Origin: Mariniblastus sp.
Lineage (GTDB): Bacteria; Planctomycetota; Planctomycetia; Pirellulales; Pirellulaceae
Direction of reading: 5' to 3'
Assembly: GCA_022447605.1 (NCBI GenBank)
Contig: JAKVBG010000005.1
Location: 1-64,000 of the forward strand
Length of the DNA: 64,000 bases
Positions 54,055-63,115 of this stretch are shown piece after piece. The translations under genes were made by a program, and so were the position numbers. Each line of letters starts with the position of its first letter. The stretch's first letter is position 1. The notes under the pieces were generated by a model. The model was not told the origin of the DNA, ran no database searches, and saw only the letters and a program-made list of their open reading frames with translations.

Positions 54055-54882
54055 TCAGCCGGGCCGGGTCGCGACCAACACCTCGCGTTTCCCACCCGGG
54101 GGCCCTTTTTTCTTGCTAACCTCAAAACCGACATGACCGAGTAAACGCTGAATACTCGACTTCACACAGTAAGTCACCAGCCTTCCCTGCGGCTTGAGCT
54201 GACCAAACAACCGCACAAACAACTCCTGACTCCACATCTCGGGTGTCGCCTCCGGGCTGAACGGATCGTGAAACACGGCATCCAATGCACCTGGCAATTT
54301 GGTCGTGTCAGTCACATCCCGGGTCACCAGATTCAAACTGACTGAATCCACCCGGCACGACAACTCACCTGTCGCCAAATCGGGTGAGTCGAGGATCAAA
54401 GTAGAAAACCGATCGTAGGCAGGCTGACACTCCCCGATTTCACCATGGTTCAATTGGGCCAGGACCGTGGCCGGCATCAGCCGGTGCTCGAAACTGGTGT
54501 AGTCGAGCTGGGCCTTACCACGGCAGGCGGCCGAGGCCGTCAACCAGAAACAGAGTCCTGTCCCAAACCCGATCTCAAGGACCCGGGTCACCTTCCCCTG
54601 CTGCAACCGCTGATTGACACCGCTGTTGTCCAGGTAAACATGTCGGCTTTCCGCCAGTGCACCCGACTCGGAATGCCAGGCCAGGGAGGAATCCGAATCC
54701 AGCAATGTACGGGAACCATCATCGGTCACCACAACCCGGATTCCAGCCCGGGGAGTCGGAAACGAGGGACGTTGACGCGAAGGGTGAGACGGTTCTCCTG
54801 ACAAGCAACCAACCTGGAAACAGATGAAACTGGCGAAAGTAGACGACCTTATCAAATTGCCATCTCCCGCCCCATTCGTCAA
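54055..54882 (-). CDS. MnmD-like tRNA methyltransferase (MnmC N-terminal type)
   Basis: A SAM-dependent methyltransferase of the MnmC/DUF752 type. The pattern is complete from VTRVLEIGFGTGLCFWLTA (motif I) through FHDPFSPEATPEMWSQELF to TYCVKSSIQRLLGHVGFEV. In the two-domain MnmC of E. coli this part makes the last step of mnm5s2U34; the FAD-dependent oxidase half is missing here, as in stand-alone MnmD proteins. The start is uncertain: a TTG at 54882 gives 275 residues, about 40 longer than usual, and a later internal TTG is possible. No ribosome binding site decides. Confidence 0.85.
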   Translation of the reverse strand: MTNGAGDGNLIRSSTFASFICFQVGCLSGEPSHPSRQRPSFPTPRAGIRVVVTDDGSRTLLDSDSSLAWHSESGALAESRHVYLDNSGVNQRLQQGKVTRVLEIGFGTGLCFWLTASAACRGKAQLDYTSFEHRLMPATVLAQLNHGEIGECQPAYDRFSTLILDSPDLATGELSCRVDSVSLNLVTRDVTDTTKLPGALDAVFHDPFSPEATPEMWSQELFVRLFGQLKPQGRLVTYCVKSSIQRLLGHVGFEVSKKKGPPGGKREVLVATRPG

Positions 54883-55069
54883 GTTGCGGACAGCGGTTGC
54901 CCGCTATTCAACCGCTGGCTAGCGGGCTGGAAAGGGTGAACGGCCGACCGAAAGAACTGGCGCAGACAGCTGGAACCTCGCTCTCCGACTGTCTTTTCTG
55001 CCGACCGGCCATTACCATGAGTTGGACGAAAAACTCCCCTGATCAACGTTCGATACCAACCGATACCCG
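54883..55069. other. Divergent region between mnmD-like and methyltransferase genes
   Basis: 187 bp between divergent genes; it may hold both promoters. No -35/-10 pair or terminator is clear. Confidence 0.35.
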
Positions 55070-55741
55070 ATGCCTGACAACGGTTGCCCACTCTGCCAAG
55101 CGGCAGGCGCCATCCTTTTTTTTGAGGATGACTGGCGTCCCTATTTCCGCTGCCGGACCTGTCATCTCGTGTTTGTACCTTCCGAATTTCACCTCAGTCT
55201 GGAGGCCGAGAAGGCGGAATATGATCTGCACCAGAACTCACCCGACCAGATTGGCTATCGCAGGTTCCTGGCCCGATTGCATGACCCTGTGGCATCCCGC
55301 CTGGCAGAAAACAGTTACGGCCTCGATTTCGGCTGTGGACCGGGGCCAACCTTGTCCGTCATGTTCCGAGAGGCTGGTCATCGAATGGAAATCTACGACC
55401 CCTTTTACTTTGATGATCCGAAAAAACTGGTCCACGACGAAACGGGTTCACCCGGAAATCAACCGCCCTATGATTTCATCACGGCCAGTGAAGTGGTCGA
55501 ACATTTGCGGGATCCAGCCCAGGAACTCAACCGCTTGTGGGCCTGTCTGAAACGGAAGGGAATACTGGGTATCATGACCAAGCAGGTTCTGGATCAGGCC
55601 AGTTTCGCCAGCTGGCACTACAAGAACGACCGAACCCATATCTGCTTCTTTTCGCGGCCGACCTTTCAGTGGCTCGCCCTGCAATGGTCAACCCGAGTGG
55701 AATTCATCGGGTCGGATGTCGTCCTGCTGGAACGCCCTTGA
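55070..55741 (+). CDS. SAM-dependent methyltransferase with N-terminal zinc ribbon
   Basis: A 223-residue protein. An N-terminal zinc ribbon (CPLC at 6-9 and CRTC at 28-31) precedes a class I methyltransferase with motif I GLDFGCGPG (about 84-92) and ASEVVEHL. The combination resembles C-methyltransferase-like proteins found near polysaccharide or nucleoside-modifying genes. Substrate is unknown. The neighbour on the right, a YaiI-type protein, is 113 bp away. Confidence 0.82.
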   Translation: MPDNGCPLCQAAGAILFFEDDWRPYFRCRTCHLVFVPSEFHLSLEAEKAEYDLHQNSPDQIGYRRFLARLHDPVASRLAENSYGLDFGCGPGPTLSVMFREAGHRMEIYDPFYFDDPKKLVHDETGSPGNQPPYDFITASEVVEHLRDPAQELNRLWACLKRKGILGIMTKQVLDQASFASWHYKNDRTHICFFSRPTFQWLALQWSTRVEFIGSDVVLLERP

Positions 55742-55854
55742 ATCAGCAGCCGCCCAGCCAAACCAGGACTGCCGCTTGCCATGTCAGGGTGATTCGGCCA
55801 AGATGCCGGCAGCCGATACGCAACTCCCCCTGAAACCCACTTGGTAACCAACCC

Positions 55855-56337
55855 TTGGATCCTTCACCCCCAGCCCCGTTCCAGATCTGGGTCGACGCCG
55901 ACGCGTGCCCGCTTGAGATCAAGACGCTCCTGTTTCGATCGGCCCAAAAGCGCCATGTAACAACGATTTTGGTTGCCAACCAGAGCCTGCGGATCCCTGA
56001 CTCACCCTACCTTCATATGCGGACCGTTCGACACGGCTTGGACGTGGCCGACCAGACCATTGCCGATTCGATGCAACCTGGCGACCTCGTGATTACGGCC
56101 GACATCCCCCTGGCCGCCCAGGTCGTCGCCCAGGGAGGACTTGCCATCGGCCCACGTGGCGAGCTGTTTGATGAAAACCAGATTCAAGCCAGGTTGGCAT
56201 CGCGCAATCTGATGGACCATCTTCGTAGTAGCGGACTGGAAACGAGTGGCCCCCGACCGATCAGTGGCAAAGATGTCCAGGCATTTGCCAATCAGCTTGA
56301 TCGCATCCTGACAAAGCGACTAGCAAAGCATTCATGA
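55855..56337 (+). CDS. YaiI/YqxD (UPF0178, DUF188) family protein
   Basis: A 160-residue protein. The family signature WVDADACP lies near residue 12, followed by LVANQSLRIP, ADQTIADSMQPGDLVITADIPLA and GPRGELFDENQI. The fold is PIN-like; the biological role is unknown. No ATG is available near the conserved start, and the TTG at 55855 is the only usable start codon. It stands alone. Confidence 0.92.
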   Translation: MDPSPPAPFQIWVDADACPLEIKTLLFRSAQKRHVTTILVANQSLRIPDSPYLHMRTVRHGLDVADQTIADSMQPGDLVITADIPLAAQVVAQGGLAIGPRGELFDENQIQARLASRNLMDHLRSSGLETSGPRPISGKDVQAFANQLDRILTKRLAKHS

Positions 56338-56368
56338 ACCGGGCCTGGCACCGAAAGTCGAACCGCGC

Positions 56369-57694
56369 TCAGTTCAAGCGGATCGCCCGCTGGATCTTGA
56401 TGTTTGACCCGGCCTCCCCACTGCGGATCAGATCTCGGTGAATCTTCAACAACGTCTTGTGACCCTGGCTGACCCTTCCCAGCGTCACCCCTGGCAGGGG
56501 CGTGGAGTCGGCCACTCCCCTTCCCTGCTCAGGCCGTTGCAGCCAAACAACCAGGGCGGGCGTTTCAGGTTCCCCCTTTGCCCCGGCAACGACGATCCGT
56601 CCACCTTGTTCCCCGGGCGGTTCCTCTACCAGTTGAAGCATGGCAACCTGGCCCGGGTTTGGCAACTCGAGCGAATCGGGCAGGACCAGGCTGATGTTCC
56701 CGTCGGAATAAGTCCCCTCATGGACCCGTTGCAACAACCTGGCAACCCGCTTCAGTGCCCGTCTCGACTCAAACTCCAGCTCAAAATCTCCAGCCGAGGT
56801 CTGGAACAGGACTTTGCTTTGGCTGGCAGCCGGTTCGTCGCGCCACCGGAAGCGGGGCAGTTTCTCGAAATCGAATCCCGCTAGGTGACTTCTTTCCTCG
56901 GGCGATCGCCGGAGCGGTTTCTGGTACGTCCAATCCCGTTCTCCAAACACCTCCCGGCAGAGGTCGGCCAGGGGAGCATCGTATGCGATCAATTCCTGAC
57001 GTGTATTGACGTGGTTGTGCAGTGAATCTTCCTCCCGGTTATTGCCAAACCAGCTCTGCACAGCCTCAGCCCAATATTCCTGGTGGTTGGAAATGGCATA
57101 CGTGTTGGCCCACAGACCGTTTGACTTCGCCCGCCGGTAGGCCCTTTTTAACCGGTCATCGAACGTGGGATCCAATGACACCATGCCCATTTGATGAATC
57201 GCGTGGGCAAACTCATGGATACAGATATTCTCGGTCGAGTACGGGTCGCCCGGGAAGCCAAGCAGGTTCTCTTCAGCACAGCTGACTGCTGGAGCCCTCG
57301 GGGTAGCCCCCAAGCCCCGGGCACGACGGTCCCAGTAAACGCGAGGTGCCAGATGCCGGTGCTCCGGTACGTCGGTCGTATACTCATCAAATGCCATAAC
57401 GGCCATGCGGGTACGGTTTTCAGCCATCGCTTGGAGCAGGTCGGGGCGATGACCGATCATCTTCTCAATGATCCAGGCCGCTTCGAGCATGGCTGCATCC
57501 GAAACCTTGTCTGAGCCGAGCACCGGGAGCTCGCCCGCGTCCACATATTTCTGGTAGTACGGGTCCAGGTCGAATGAATCACGAAGCGATTCAGGAATCG
57601 ATTCTACCTGACCGCCAACCATGGACGTATCACACAGCACCAGCAACAGAAACGTCACCAGGATCGATTGGTTATGCAGGCAGCTACGTTTCAT
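56369..57694 (-). CDS. Exported putative gluzincin metallopeptidase
   Basis: A 441-residue protein with an N-terminal signal peptide (about residues 10-29, ILVTFLLLVLC...VGG-QVES). The zinc site is HEFAH (160-164), with a likely third ligand Glu206 or Glu210 in EYWAE. The domain between about 100 and 270 resembles anthrax-lethal-factor-like or other gluzincin folds; the C-terminal about 170 residues have no clear family. Substrate is unknown. A TTG at 57715 would add seven residues. The start overlaps the stop of the upstream membrane gene by 11 bp, so the two are coupled. Confidence 0.7.
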   Translation of the reverse strand: MKRSCLHNQSILVTFLLLVLCDTSMVGGQVESIPESLRDSFDLDPYYQKYVDAGELPVLGSDKVSDAAMLEAAWIIEKMIGHRPDLLQAMAENRTRMAVMAFDEYTTDVPEHRHLAPRVYWDRRARGLGATPRAPAVSCAEENLLGFPGDPYSTENICIHEFAHAIHQMGMVSLDPTFDDRLKRAYRRAKSNGLWANTYAISNHQEYWAEAVQSWFGNNREEDSLHNHVNTRQELIAYDAPLADLCREVFGERDWTYQKPLRRSPEERSHLAGFDFEKLPRFRWRDEPAASQSKVLFQTSAGDFELEFESRRALKRVARLLQRVHEGTYSDGNISLVLPDSLELPNPGQVAMLQLVEEPPGEQGGRIVVAGAKGEPETPALVVWLQRPEQGRGVADSTPLPGVTLGRVSQGHKTLLKIHRDLIRSGEAGSNIKIQRAIRLN

Positions 57695-58061
57695 CGGGTC
57701 GCACCTTTTTGGCAATCCGGGAGTGGCCGCGGCAAGCGAGCCAGATCAAGGCGATTGCCGTCAACAGGCTGATCAGGATAACCAGCAGTTGGCGGACCTC
57801 CGCATCGGCCAAGCCCTTCTTGAACAACGCCTCGTAAATAAACCACCCACCCACGACGAGAAGCGAAAAGATGGCAACAGCATGGGCCAGGCGAAATTGA
57901 TCAAACCAGTACAGGGCAGCACTCAGCCAGGCGATGCCTCCCATCACCAGCCCAAACCAGAATCCGGTCGATCCACCTTCAGCAAAAACAATGCGCCAAA
58001 TGCCGCTCACCATGACGACGGCACCGTACAGGAAAATCGTGATAGAACTCGCTTTAGCCAT
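57684..58061 (-). CDS. Small four-segment membrane protein
   Basis: A 125-residue protein with four membrane segments (about 6-26, 38-56, 62-80 and 96-116), with Gly-rich packing (GFWFGLVMGGIAWLSA). It looks TMEM14-like in size and layout, but the match is not strong enough to name it. The ATG at 58061 is preferred over one at 58103. Its end overlaps the start of the metallopeptidase gene, which suggests the two proteins work at the same membrane. Confidence 0.6.
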   Translation of the reverse strand: MAKASSITIFLYGAVVMVSGIWRIVFAEGGSTGFWFGLVMGGIAWLSAALYWFDQFRLAHAVAIFSLLVVGGWFIYEALFKKGLADAEVRQLLVILISLLTAIALIWLACRGHSRIAKKVRPDET

Positions 58062-58464
58062 GGTCGGGAATAAAGAACAAAACTCTCGATCGTACCGCGC
58101 CAATTTCCCACAGCCGGGGCCCGTCGCCGATCTGCCCGAGCATCACCCGGGAAAACAGCGACGTTCTGAGTTGCCGTTCTCGATTTGAGCATTCGGGCCG
58201 GGCAATGCTCCGGGGATTATGAGGTTTAACCGTCAACCTGTTAATCACGGCCAAGAAAAATTGTCAGGTAATGGGCTGAATAACCTCCTAAATGGCGCAA
58301 AAAAACGAGACTTTTCTGCCATTGAGGTCCCACCGTCCCATTTATTTCGCAAATGGCCTGAATTTTAACGTTACAGGACAGGATTTTTCCTTCAATGGTC
58401 CTAAAATTGCATGGGACATCCACTCGATGTCCGACTCTTCGTTTTTCTCACTTGACCGACGAAC
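58062..58464. other. Upstream region of rpoN
   Basis: A gene-free 403 bp. The right part is AT-rich. A sigma-54-like box, TGGTCC-TAAAA-TTGCA (58396-58411), has the correct GG-N10-GC spacing but two mismatches in the -24 element. The upstream part should hold the promoter of the minus-strand membrane gene. Confidence 0.45.
58396..58411 (+). promoter_or_regulatory. Sigma-54-like element before rpoN (tentative)
   Basis: TGGTCCTAAAATTGCA has GG and GC exactly 10 bp apart and a perfect -12 element, but TCC replaces CAC in the -24 element. It lies 53 bp before the rpoN ATG. If real it would mean autoregulation; the chance of a match of this quality in AT-rich DNA is not small. Confidence 0.3.
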
Positions 58465-59943
58465 ATGAAAATTTCTCTAGGCCAAAGCCTGCAGCAATCC
58501 CAGACGCAAAAACTGGCTCCCCGGATGATCCAGTCGATGGAGATTCTGCAAATGCCACTGGCGGCTCTGGAAGAGAAAATTGAACAGGAGTTGGCAGAAA
58601 ATCCCGTCCTCGAAGTCAATGCACCCGAGGCCAACCAGAGCGAAACAGTCGAAAAAAATGACGAGGTAGATGTCGATCAGAAAGAGCTGGTCATCGATGA
58701 GCAGAACGCAAACGCCGATGACTTTGAACGACTGATGAGCCTGGACCGGGAGGTCCCCGACCACTTTGACGGACCGCGCCCGTCCTCCAATCGAATTCAG
58801 GAAATTGGTGATCGGCAACACGACATGATGGCCAATGTCGTCGATCGGAGTGAAACGCTTCAGGAACACCTGCTGGACCAGTTGGCAGACTACGATCTCG
58901 ATCGAAAAACCTATCGCATGTGCCAGAGGATCATCTCCTCTTTAAACGCAGAGGACGGGGGTTACCTGAGAACGACCCTGGTGGACCTGCTACCGGCCGA
59001 TGCCAGCCCTGAAGATCTTGAAATTGCCGAAGAAGCGTTGGCGATCGTGCAGTCTCTGGACCCTGTGGGAATCGCGGCCAGAGACCTGTCGGAATGCCTT
59101 CTGCTACAACTCAACCCGAATATCAAGCACCTGAAACGCGTGCGAACCCTGATCCAGGATCACCTGGATGACCTGCAACACAACCGCCTGCCTCAAATCC
59201 AGAAGGCGACCGGTTACAGTATTGAACAGATCCGGGAAGCGTGGGAAGAGTTGAAAAAACTGGACCCCAAACCCGCCAGTTATTTCGCCGACAAGTTCGT
59301 TCCCTCCGTGACCCCCGATCTACGTGTCAAGCAGGATAGTCAAGGTAAGTATGTCGTCGAGATGGACGAGGGCCCGGCACGGAGCCTGTACATCAGCAAG
59401 TACTACCGGCAACGACTGGCCAACGGCCAGGCAACACCGGAAGAAAAGGAATTTATCAAGCGAAAGATCACGGCCGCCCAGTGGTTGATCGAGTCCATTG
59501 AGCAACGGCGATCCACGCTGACTCGCGTCGCCCAAGCCATTGTCGACCATCAAACAAAATTCCTGGATGAGGGTCCGGAACACCTTGAGCCATTGAAGAT
59601 GCAACAGATTGCCGACAAGGTGGGCGTTCATGTAACCACCGTCAGTCGCGCGGTGGATGACAAGTGGATCGAGACGCCGCGCGGAATCCTGCCGCTGAAA
59701 CGTTTCTTCGTAGGCGGCACCACAAACGACGCGGGTGAAGATATCGCCTGGGACAAAATTCGTCTTGCCCTGCAAAAGCTGATTGACGAAGAGGATAAAT
59801 CAAAACCGTACAGCGATGATGAAATTGTCAAGCGTCTCAAGTCGATCGGCTTGAATGTGGCCCGGCGAACGGTGACGAAATACCGTCAAAAAATGAACAT
59901 CCCCAGTTCTCGGCAACGACGTGACTGGTCTCAGAAAAAATAG
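58465..59943 (+). CDS. rpoN: RNA polymerase sigma-54 factor
   Basis: A 492-residue sigma-54. Region I is the Gln/Leu-rich activator-interacting part (LGQSLQQSQTQKLAPRMIQSMEILQ), the acidic region II follows, then the core-binding domain (DPVGIAARDLSECLLLQL) and the DNA-binding part with a helix-turn-helix (MQQIADKVGVHVTTVSRAV) and the RpoN box (ARRTVTKYRQ), which reads the -24 element. It recognises promoters such as the one before glnA. No hpf, ptsN or lptB gene, common neighbours of rpoN in proteobacteria, follows. Confidence 0.96.
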   Translation: MKISLGQSLQQSQTQKLAPRMIQSMEILQMPLAALEEKIEQELAENPVLEVNAPEANQSETVEKNDEVDVDQKELVIDEQNANADDFERLMSLDREVPDHFDGPRPSSNRIQEIGDRQHDMMANVVDRSETLQEHLLDQLADYDLDRKTYRMCQRIISSLNAEDGGYLRTTLVDLLPADASPEDLEIAEEALAIVQSLDPVGIAARDLSECLLLQLNPNIKHLKRVRTLIQDHLDDLQHNRLPQIQKATGYSIEQIREAWEELKKLDPKPASYFADKFVPSVTPDLRVKQDSQGKYVVEMDEGPARSLYISKYYRQRLANGQATPEEKEFIKRKITAAQWLIESIEQRRSTLTRVAQAIVDHQTKFLDEGPEHLEPLKMQQIADKVGVHVTTVSRAVDDKWIETPRGILPLKRFFVGGTTNDAGEDIAWDKIRLALQKLIDEEDKSKPYSDDEIVKRLKSIGLNVARRTVTKYRQKMNIPSSRQRRDWSQKK

Positions 59944-60210
59944 ATTGCCCAGGGCCGAGGGGGTCATTCTCCCTCCCCTTCGCCTTGACCCAGGGGCGGC
60001 ACTCCCCTGGTAACATGCCGCAAACTCTCAAATTTCACCAAACCATCCGGGCAGACACGGGGTACTATCCGAGGCGGACGGATTTCACGGGGGAGTTGGA
60101 CCTCCGGTACGGGGACGGCCCGGCCTCTCCCGAACTTGCCAAAGTAGTGGCTGCCAGTGAAAATAAGGGGTGTTTCTGATTTTCTGGTGGCCGGCCAAAC
60201 GGGATCCTTC
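59944..60210. other. Spacer between rpoN and the RDD operon
   Basis: 267 bp. The perfect stem CCAGGGG (59990-59996) / CCCCTGG (60004-60010) lies 46 bp after rpoN and may help terminate it, although no T-run follows. A small frame at 59985-60179 has no ribosome binding site or family match and is not accepted. Confidence 0.45.
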
Positions 60211-61236
60211 ATGTCGACCCTTGACTCCAATCCAGCCACCGTGCCACCTGGGGAAGCGATCGTCGGCCCACGGGGCCTCTCACCTCGGGCGGTCGTCGAT
60301 AACCAGCTGTTGGTGGCGACCCCCGAAAACATCGCCTTCCAGTATCAGGTGGCAGGACCATTCCGCCGCGCTGTCGCATTCGTGTTGGACGTCATCATTT
60401 CGCAGGTTGCCTACTGGGTTTTCGCGCTGGGTGTCCTACTCCTCTTCACGCTCCTGCTGATTCCCATGGCGGGGGGACCGGCCGGCAATTGGGCCGTCTC
60501 GTTGCTCGGCATCCTGTCTGGCCTGGTCTTGATCGGTGCCTTTGTCGTCTTCTGGTTTTACGGCGCTGTCACCGAAACCTACTTTAATGGCCAGTCATTC
60601 GGGAAAATGTTGACCAATCTCCGAGTGCTATGTACGGATGGCAATGCGATCAACGGAACGCAGGCTACCCTTCGTAATTTTTTTCGCTTACTCGACGCCT
60701 GGCCCGCCATCCCTCTCGGTTTCCTGATCGGCGTCCAGGATTTGGATTCTGTTTTTGTCCCCACCTTCATGCTCGGCCTGATCATGATGACCCTCAGTCC
60801 GAAATACCAGCGGATGGGTGACCTGGTAGCCGGCACCATTGTCGTTAACGAAGAAAAAAAGTGGACTCACGGACTGGCAAAATTCGAAGACCCGAGGGTC
60901 GCTCAATTGGCTGAATTGATCCCCGCTGACTTTGAAGTGTCTTCCAGCCTGGCCCGTTCCCTGGCCGATTTCACGGATCGACGGCAATTCCTGGCGCAAC
61001 AGCGAGTAGCGGAAATCGCGGCCCATCTCGGCCCGTCACTGATCCGAGAATTCGGTTTGCCGGAGGATACGAATCACGACCTGTTACTCTGTGCGCTGTA
61101 CTACAAGACGTTTGTTGCCGACCAACTCGACAACCTGGAAATGACCAGCAGGAAACGGACCGTGGGGATCGGTGCCCAGTCAGCGGAGCAGCCAACAGCA
61201 GTCGCTCCCGCCAGTCAGGGAGGTGCGGCCGAATGA
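60211..61236 (+). CDS. RDD-family membrane protein
   Basis: A 341-residue protein. A short N-terminal tail leads to an RDD domain: FRRAVAFVLDVIIS (Arg and Asp), then several membrane segments (about 60-95, 100-125, 175-205) and TYFNGQSFGKMLTNLRV. A soluble C-terminal domain of about 120 residues follows. Function of RDD proteins is mostly unknown, with transport roles shown for some. ATG 60211 is preferred; a GTG at 60157 is an alternative. Its stop overlaps the next ATG (ATGA), so translation is coupled. Confidence 0.85.
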   Translation: MSTLDSNPATVPPGEAIVGPRGLSPRAVVDNQLLVATPENIAFQYQVAGPFRRAVAFVLDVIISQVAYWVFALGVLLLFTLLLIPMAGGPAGNWAVSLLGILSGLVLIGAFVVFWFYGAVTETYFNGQSFGKMLTNLRVLCTDGNAINGTQATLRNFFRLLDAWPAIPLGFLIGVQDLDSVFVPTFMLGLIMMTLSPKYQRMGDLVAGTIVVNEEKKWTHGLAKFEDPRVAQLAELIPADFEVSSSLARSLADFTDRRQFLAQQRVAEIAAHLGPSLIREFGLPEDTNHDLLLCALYYKTFVADQLDNLEMTSRKRTVGIGAQSAEQPTAVAPASQGGAAE

Positions 61237-62234
61237 AAGTAGCCCAACTGATCGAGCGCCGCCAACCGAATTGGCGGGAGCTGGAAGTCCTCTGTGGTCA
61301 AATCAACAAGAAATCCGGAAAAAGAGACCCCCAAGTCGTGGCCCGGTTCTCGGAGCTGTACCGGGCCGCCTGTGCGGACCTGGCCTTGGCCGAGGCCTAC
61401 CAGTTACCCCCAAAAACGGTCGACTACCTTCATCGCCTCGTGGCCAGAGCCCATAACCAACTCTACCGCAGTCGGAGTTACCAGTGGAAAAAATGGTACA
61501 GCCTGGCGGTTCATGAAACACCGAGAAGAATCTTCAACGACTCCTGTGTTCATTTTGTATTTCTGGTTTTTTGGGGACTGTTTTTTATTTCTGGATACCT
61601 GGCCTATGAAGACCAGCTCTGGCCAGATTTTGCTGCCGACGTGATTGGTGAAAAGCAACTTGAGCAATTTGAGGAAATGTACACCGGGTTCGGAACGCGT
61701 TCCGTTGGCGGCAACTACCAGATGACTGGCTTTTACATCTTCAACAACGCGGGGATCGGCCTGTCATGCTTTGTGTGGATGCTGCTCATCTTGCCTGGCC
61801 TGGTCGCTTTGACATTCAATGCGGTCTACCTGGGGGCCGTCTTTGGCTACATGTTTCGTCCTGACATGGGAGATGCCGGACTGAATTTCAAGAACTTTGT
61901 CACGGCTCACGGTCCCTTTGAGTTGACCGCCATCGTTTTGGCCGCCGGCGCAGGTTTGAAGATCGGCTTGAGCTGGTTGAATACCGGTGGTCTGAGCCGT
62001 TTTGATTCGCTGGCAAAAACGGCGCGGGAAACGTTGCCCGTCGCCATGTGCGCCGTCATCCTGTTTGTCCTGGCCGCGTTGATTGAAGGTTTTGTTTCGC
62101 CGTTACCCGAATCGGTGCTCCCCTGGCGGGTCAAGGGGTTGGTAGGGGTCGCCTCGAGCTGTTGCCTGATGGTTTATTTTGTTTGCCTGGGATATCCCCG
62201 CCGCCAAAACACGCCGGGAGGACCGCTGTTTTGA
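61233..62234 (+). CDS. SpoIIM-family (stage II sporulation protein M) membrane protein
   Basis: A 333-residue polytopic protein of the SpoIIM/DUF95 family. The core shows IFNDSCVHFVFLVFWGLFFISGYL, FNNAGIGLSCFVW and FKNFVTAHGPFELTAIVLAAGAGLKIG, and a helical N-terminal 100 residues precedes the membrane part. In non-sporulating bacteria this family usually occurs with RDD, DUF58, MoxR and DUF4129 genes, and its role there is not established. It overlaps the RDD gene by 4 bp, and the next gene by 4 bp. Confidence 0.9.
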   Translation: MKVAQLIERRQPNWRELEVLCGQINKKSGKRDPQVVARFSELYRAACADLALAEAYQLPPKTVDYLHRLVARAHNQLYRSRSYQWKKWYSLAVHETPRRIFNDSCVHFVFLVFWGLFFISGYLAYEDQLWPDFAADVIGEKQLEQFEEMYTGFGTRSVGGNYQMTGFYIFNNAGIGLSCFVWMLLILPGLVALTFNAVYLGAVFGYMFRPDMGDAGLNFKNFVTAHGPFELTAIVLAAGAGLKIGLSWLNTGGLSRFDSLAKTARETLPVAMCAVILFVLAALIEGFVSPLPESVLPWRVKGLVGVASSCCLMVYFVCLGYPRRQNTPGGPLF

Positions 62235-63115
62235 TTTTCGACCAAACCTTTATTGCCATTCGACAGCGAAATATTTTCGAGATCCTGGATCTTTCAATTC
62301 ATGTGATCCGGAATTATTGCCTGCCTCTGTCGGTCCTGTTGTTGATCAATGCACTCCCCTTCTTCCTCCTCGACTGGTTACTTTTCCGCTGGATGCTCAC
62401 GGGAATATCGGCCTTTGGTTACGCCCCTCTTTATCTCTGGTTGACCAGCTTGATGGTCGCCAGCCAGGCACAATTGGGAACTCTGCTGATTACCGGCTAC
62501 CTGGGAAAGGCCCTGTTTCAGGGGCATCCCTCGATCAAGGAGACCATCCTGGCCGCCCTGCGAATCTGGCCGCAGCTTTTCTGGATCCACGGCATTTTAC
62601 GAACGGCCATACCCACCATCCTGATTGGCCTCTACCTCAGCCAAACCGAAAGCACGGGAGCCGTGATCTTGTTGACGCTGGTCGTTTCGGTTGGCCTGCT
62701 GGTCCGCTGGCTTCGCCCGTTCGCGACCGAGATGCTTTTGCTTGAACAGAACCCGCTTCGCAGCAGCGATCCCGCCACCATCACTTACCGGATGCGATCA
62801 GCCGCCTTACACAACATCGCCTCATCGACGATTACCGGGCGATTCCTGTTGATTAGCCTGCTGGCCTTGCCCCTGATCTTTTCTTTCTATTCGTCGATCC
62901 TTCTCACGGATCAGGCGATCAACCTGCATATTGACCCGGATGCCACGCTGATCACCTTTTACTGGCCTCTTTCACTCTGGCTTGTCGCCGGTTTCCTGGC
63001 CGTGGTCCGCTTTCTCTCCTACCTGGATATTCGCATCAGGCAGGAAGGTTGGGCCGTGGAGTTGAGAATTCGAGCCGAAGCAACCCGACTCAACAAGAAC
63101 CTTTTAACGCGATGA
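62231..63115 (+). CDS. Polytopic membrane protein of the RDD/SpoIIM operon
   Basis: A 294-residue protein with six or more membrane segments, no recognised family. The TTG start (62231) overlaps the SpoIIM stop (TTGA) and has GGGAGGA 8 bases upstream, so it is the best candidate; an upstream frame from 62162 would overlap the SpoIIM gene. A hydrophilic loop lies near residue 180 (LRSSDPATITYRMRSAALHN). Its end overlaps the DUF4129 start by 4 bp. Confidence 0.75.
   Translation: MIFDQTFIAIRQRNIFEILDLSIHVIRNYCLPLSVLLLINALPFFLLDWLLFRWMLTGISAFGYAPLYLWLTSLMVASQAQLGTLLITGYLGKALFQGHPSIKETILAALRIWPQLFWIHGILRTAIPTILIGLYLSQTESTGAVILLTLVVSVGLLVRWLRPFATEMLLLEQNPLRSSDPATITYRMRSAALHNIASSTITGRFLLISLLALPLIFSFYSSILLTDQAINLHIDPDATLITFYWPLSLWLVAGFLAVVRFLSYLDIRIRQEGWAVELRIRAEATRLNKNLLTR

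Noticed and set aside
59985-60179. 64-codon frame between rpoN and the RDD gene
   Set aside because: No ribosome binding site or family similarity, and a hairpin overlaps its start.
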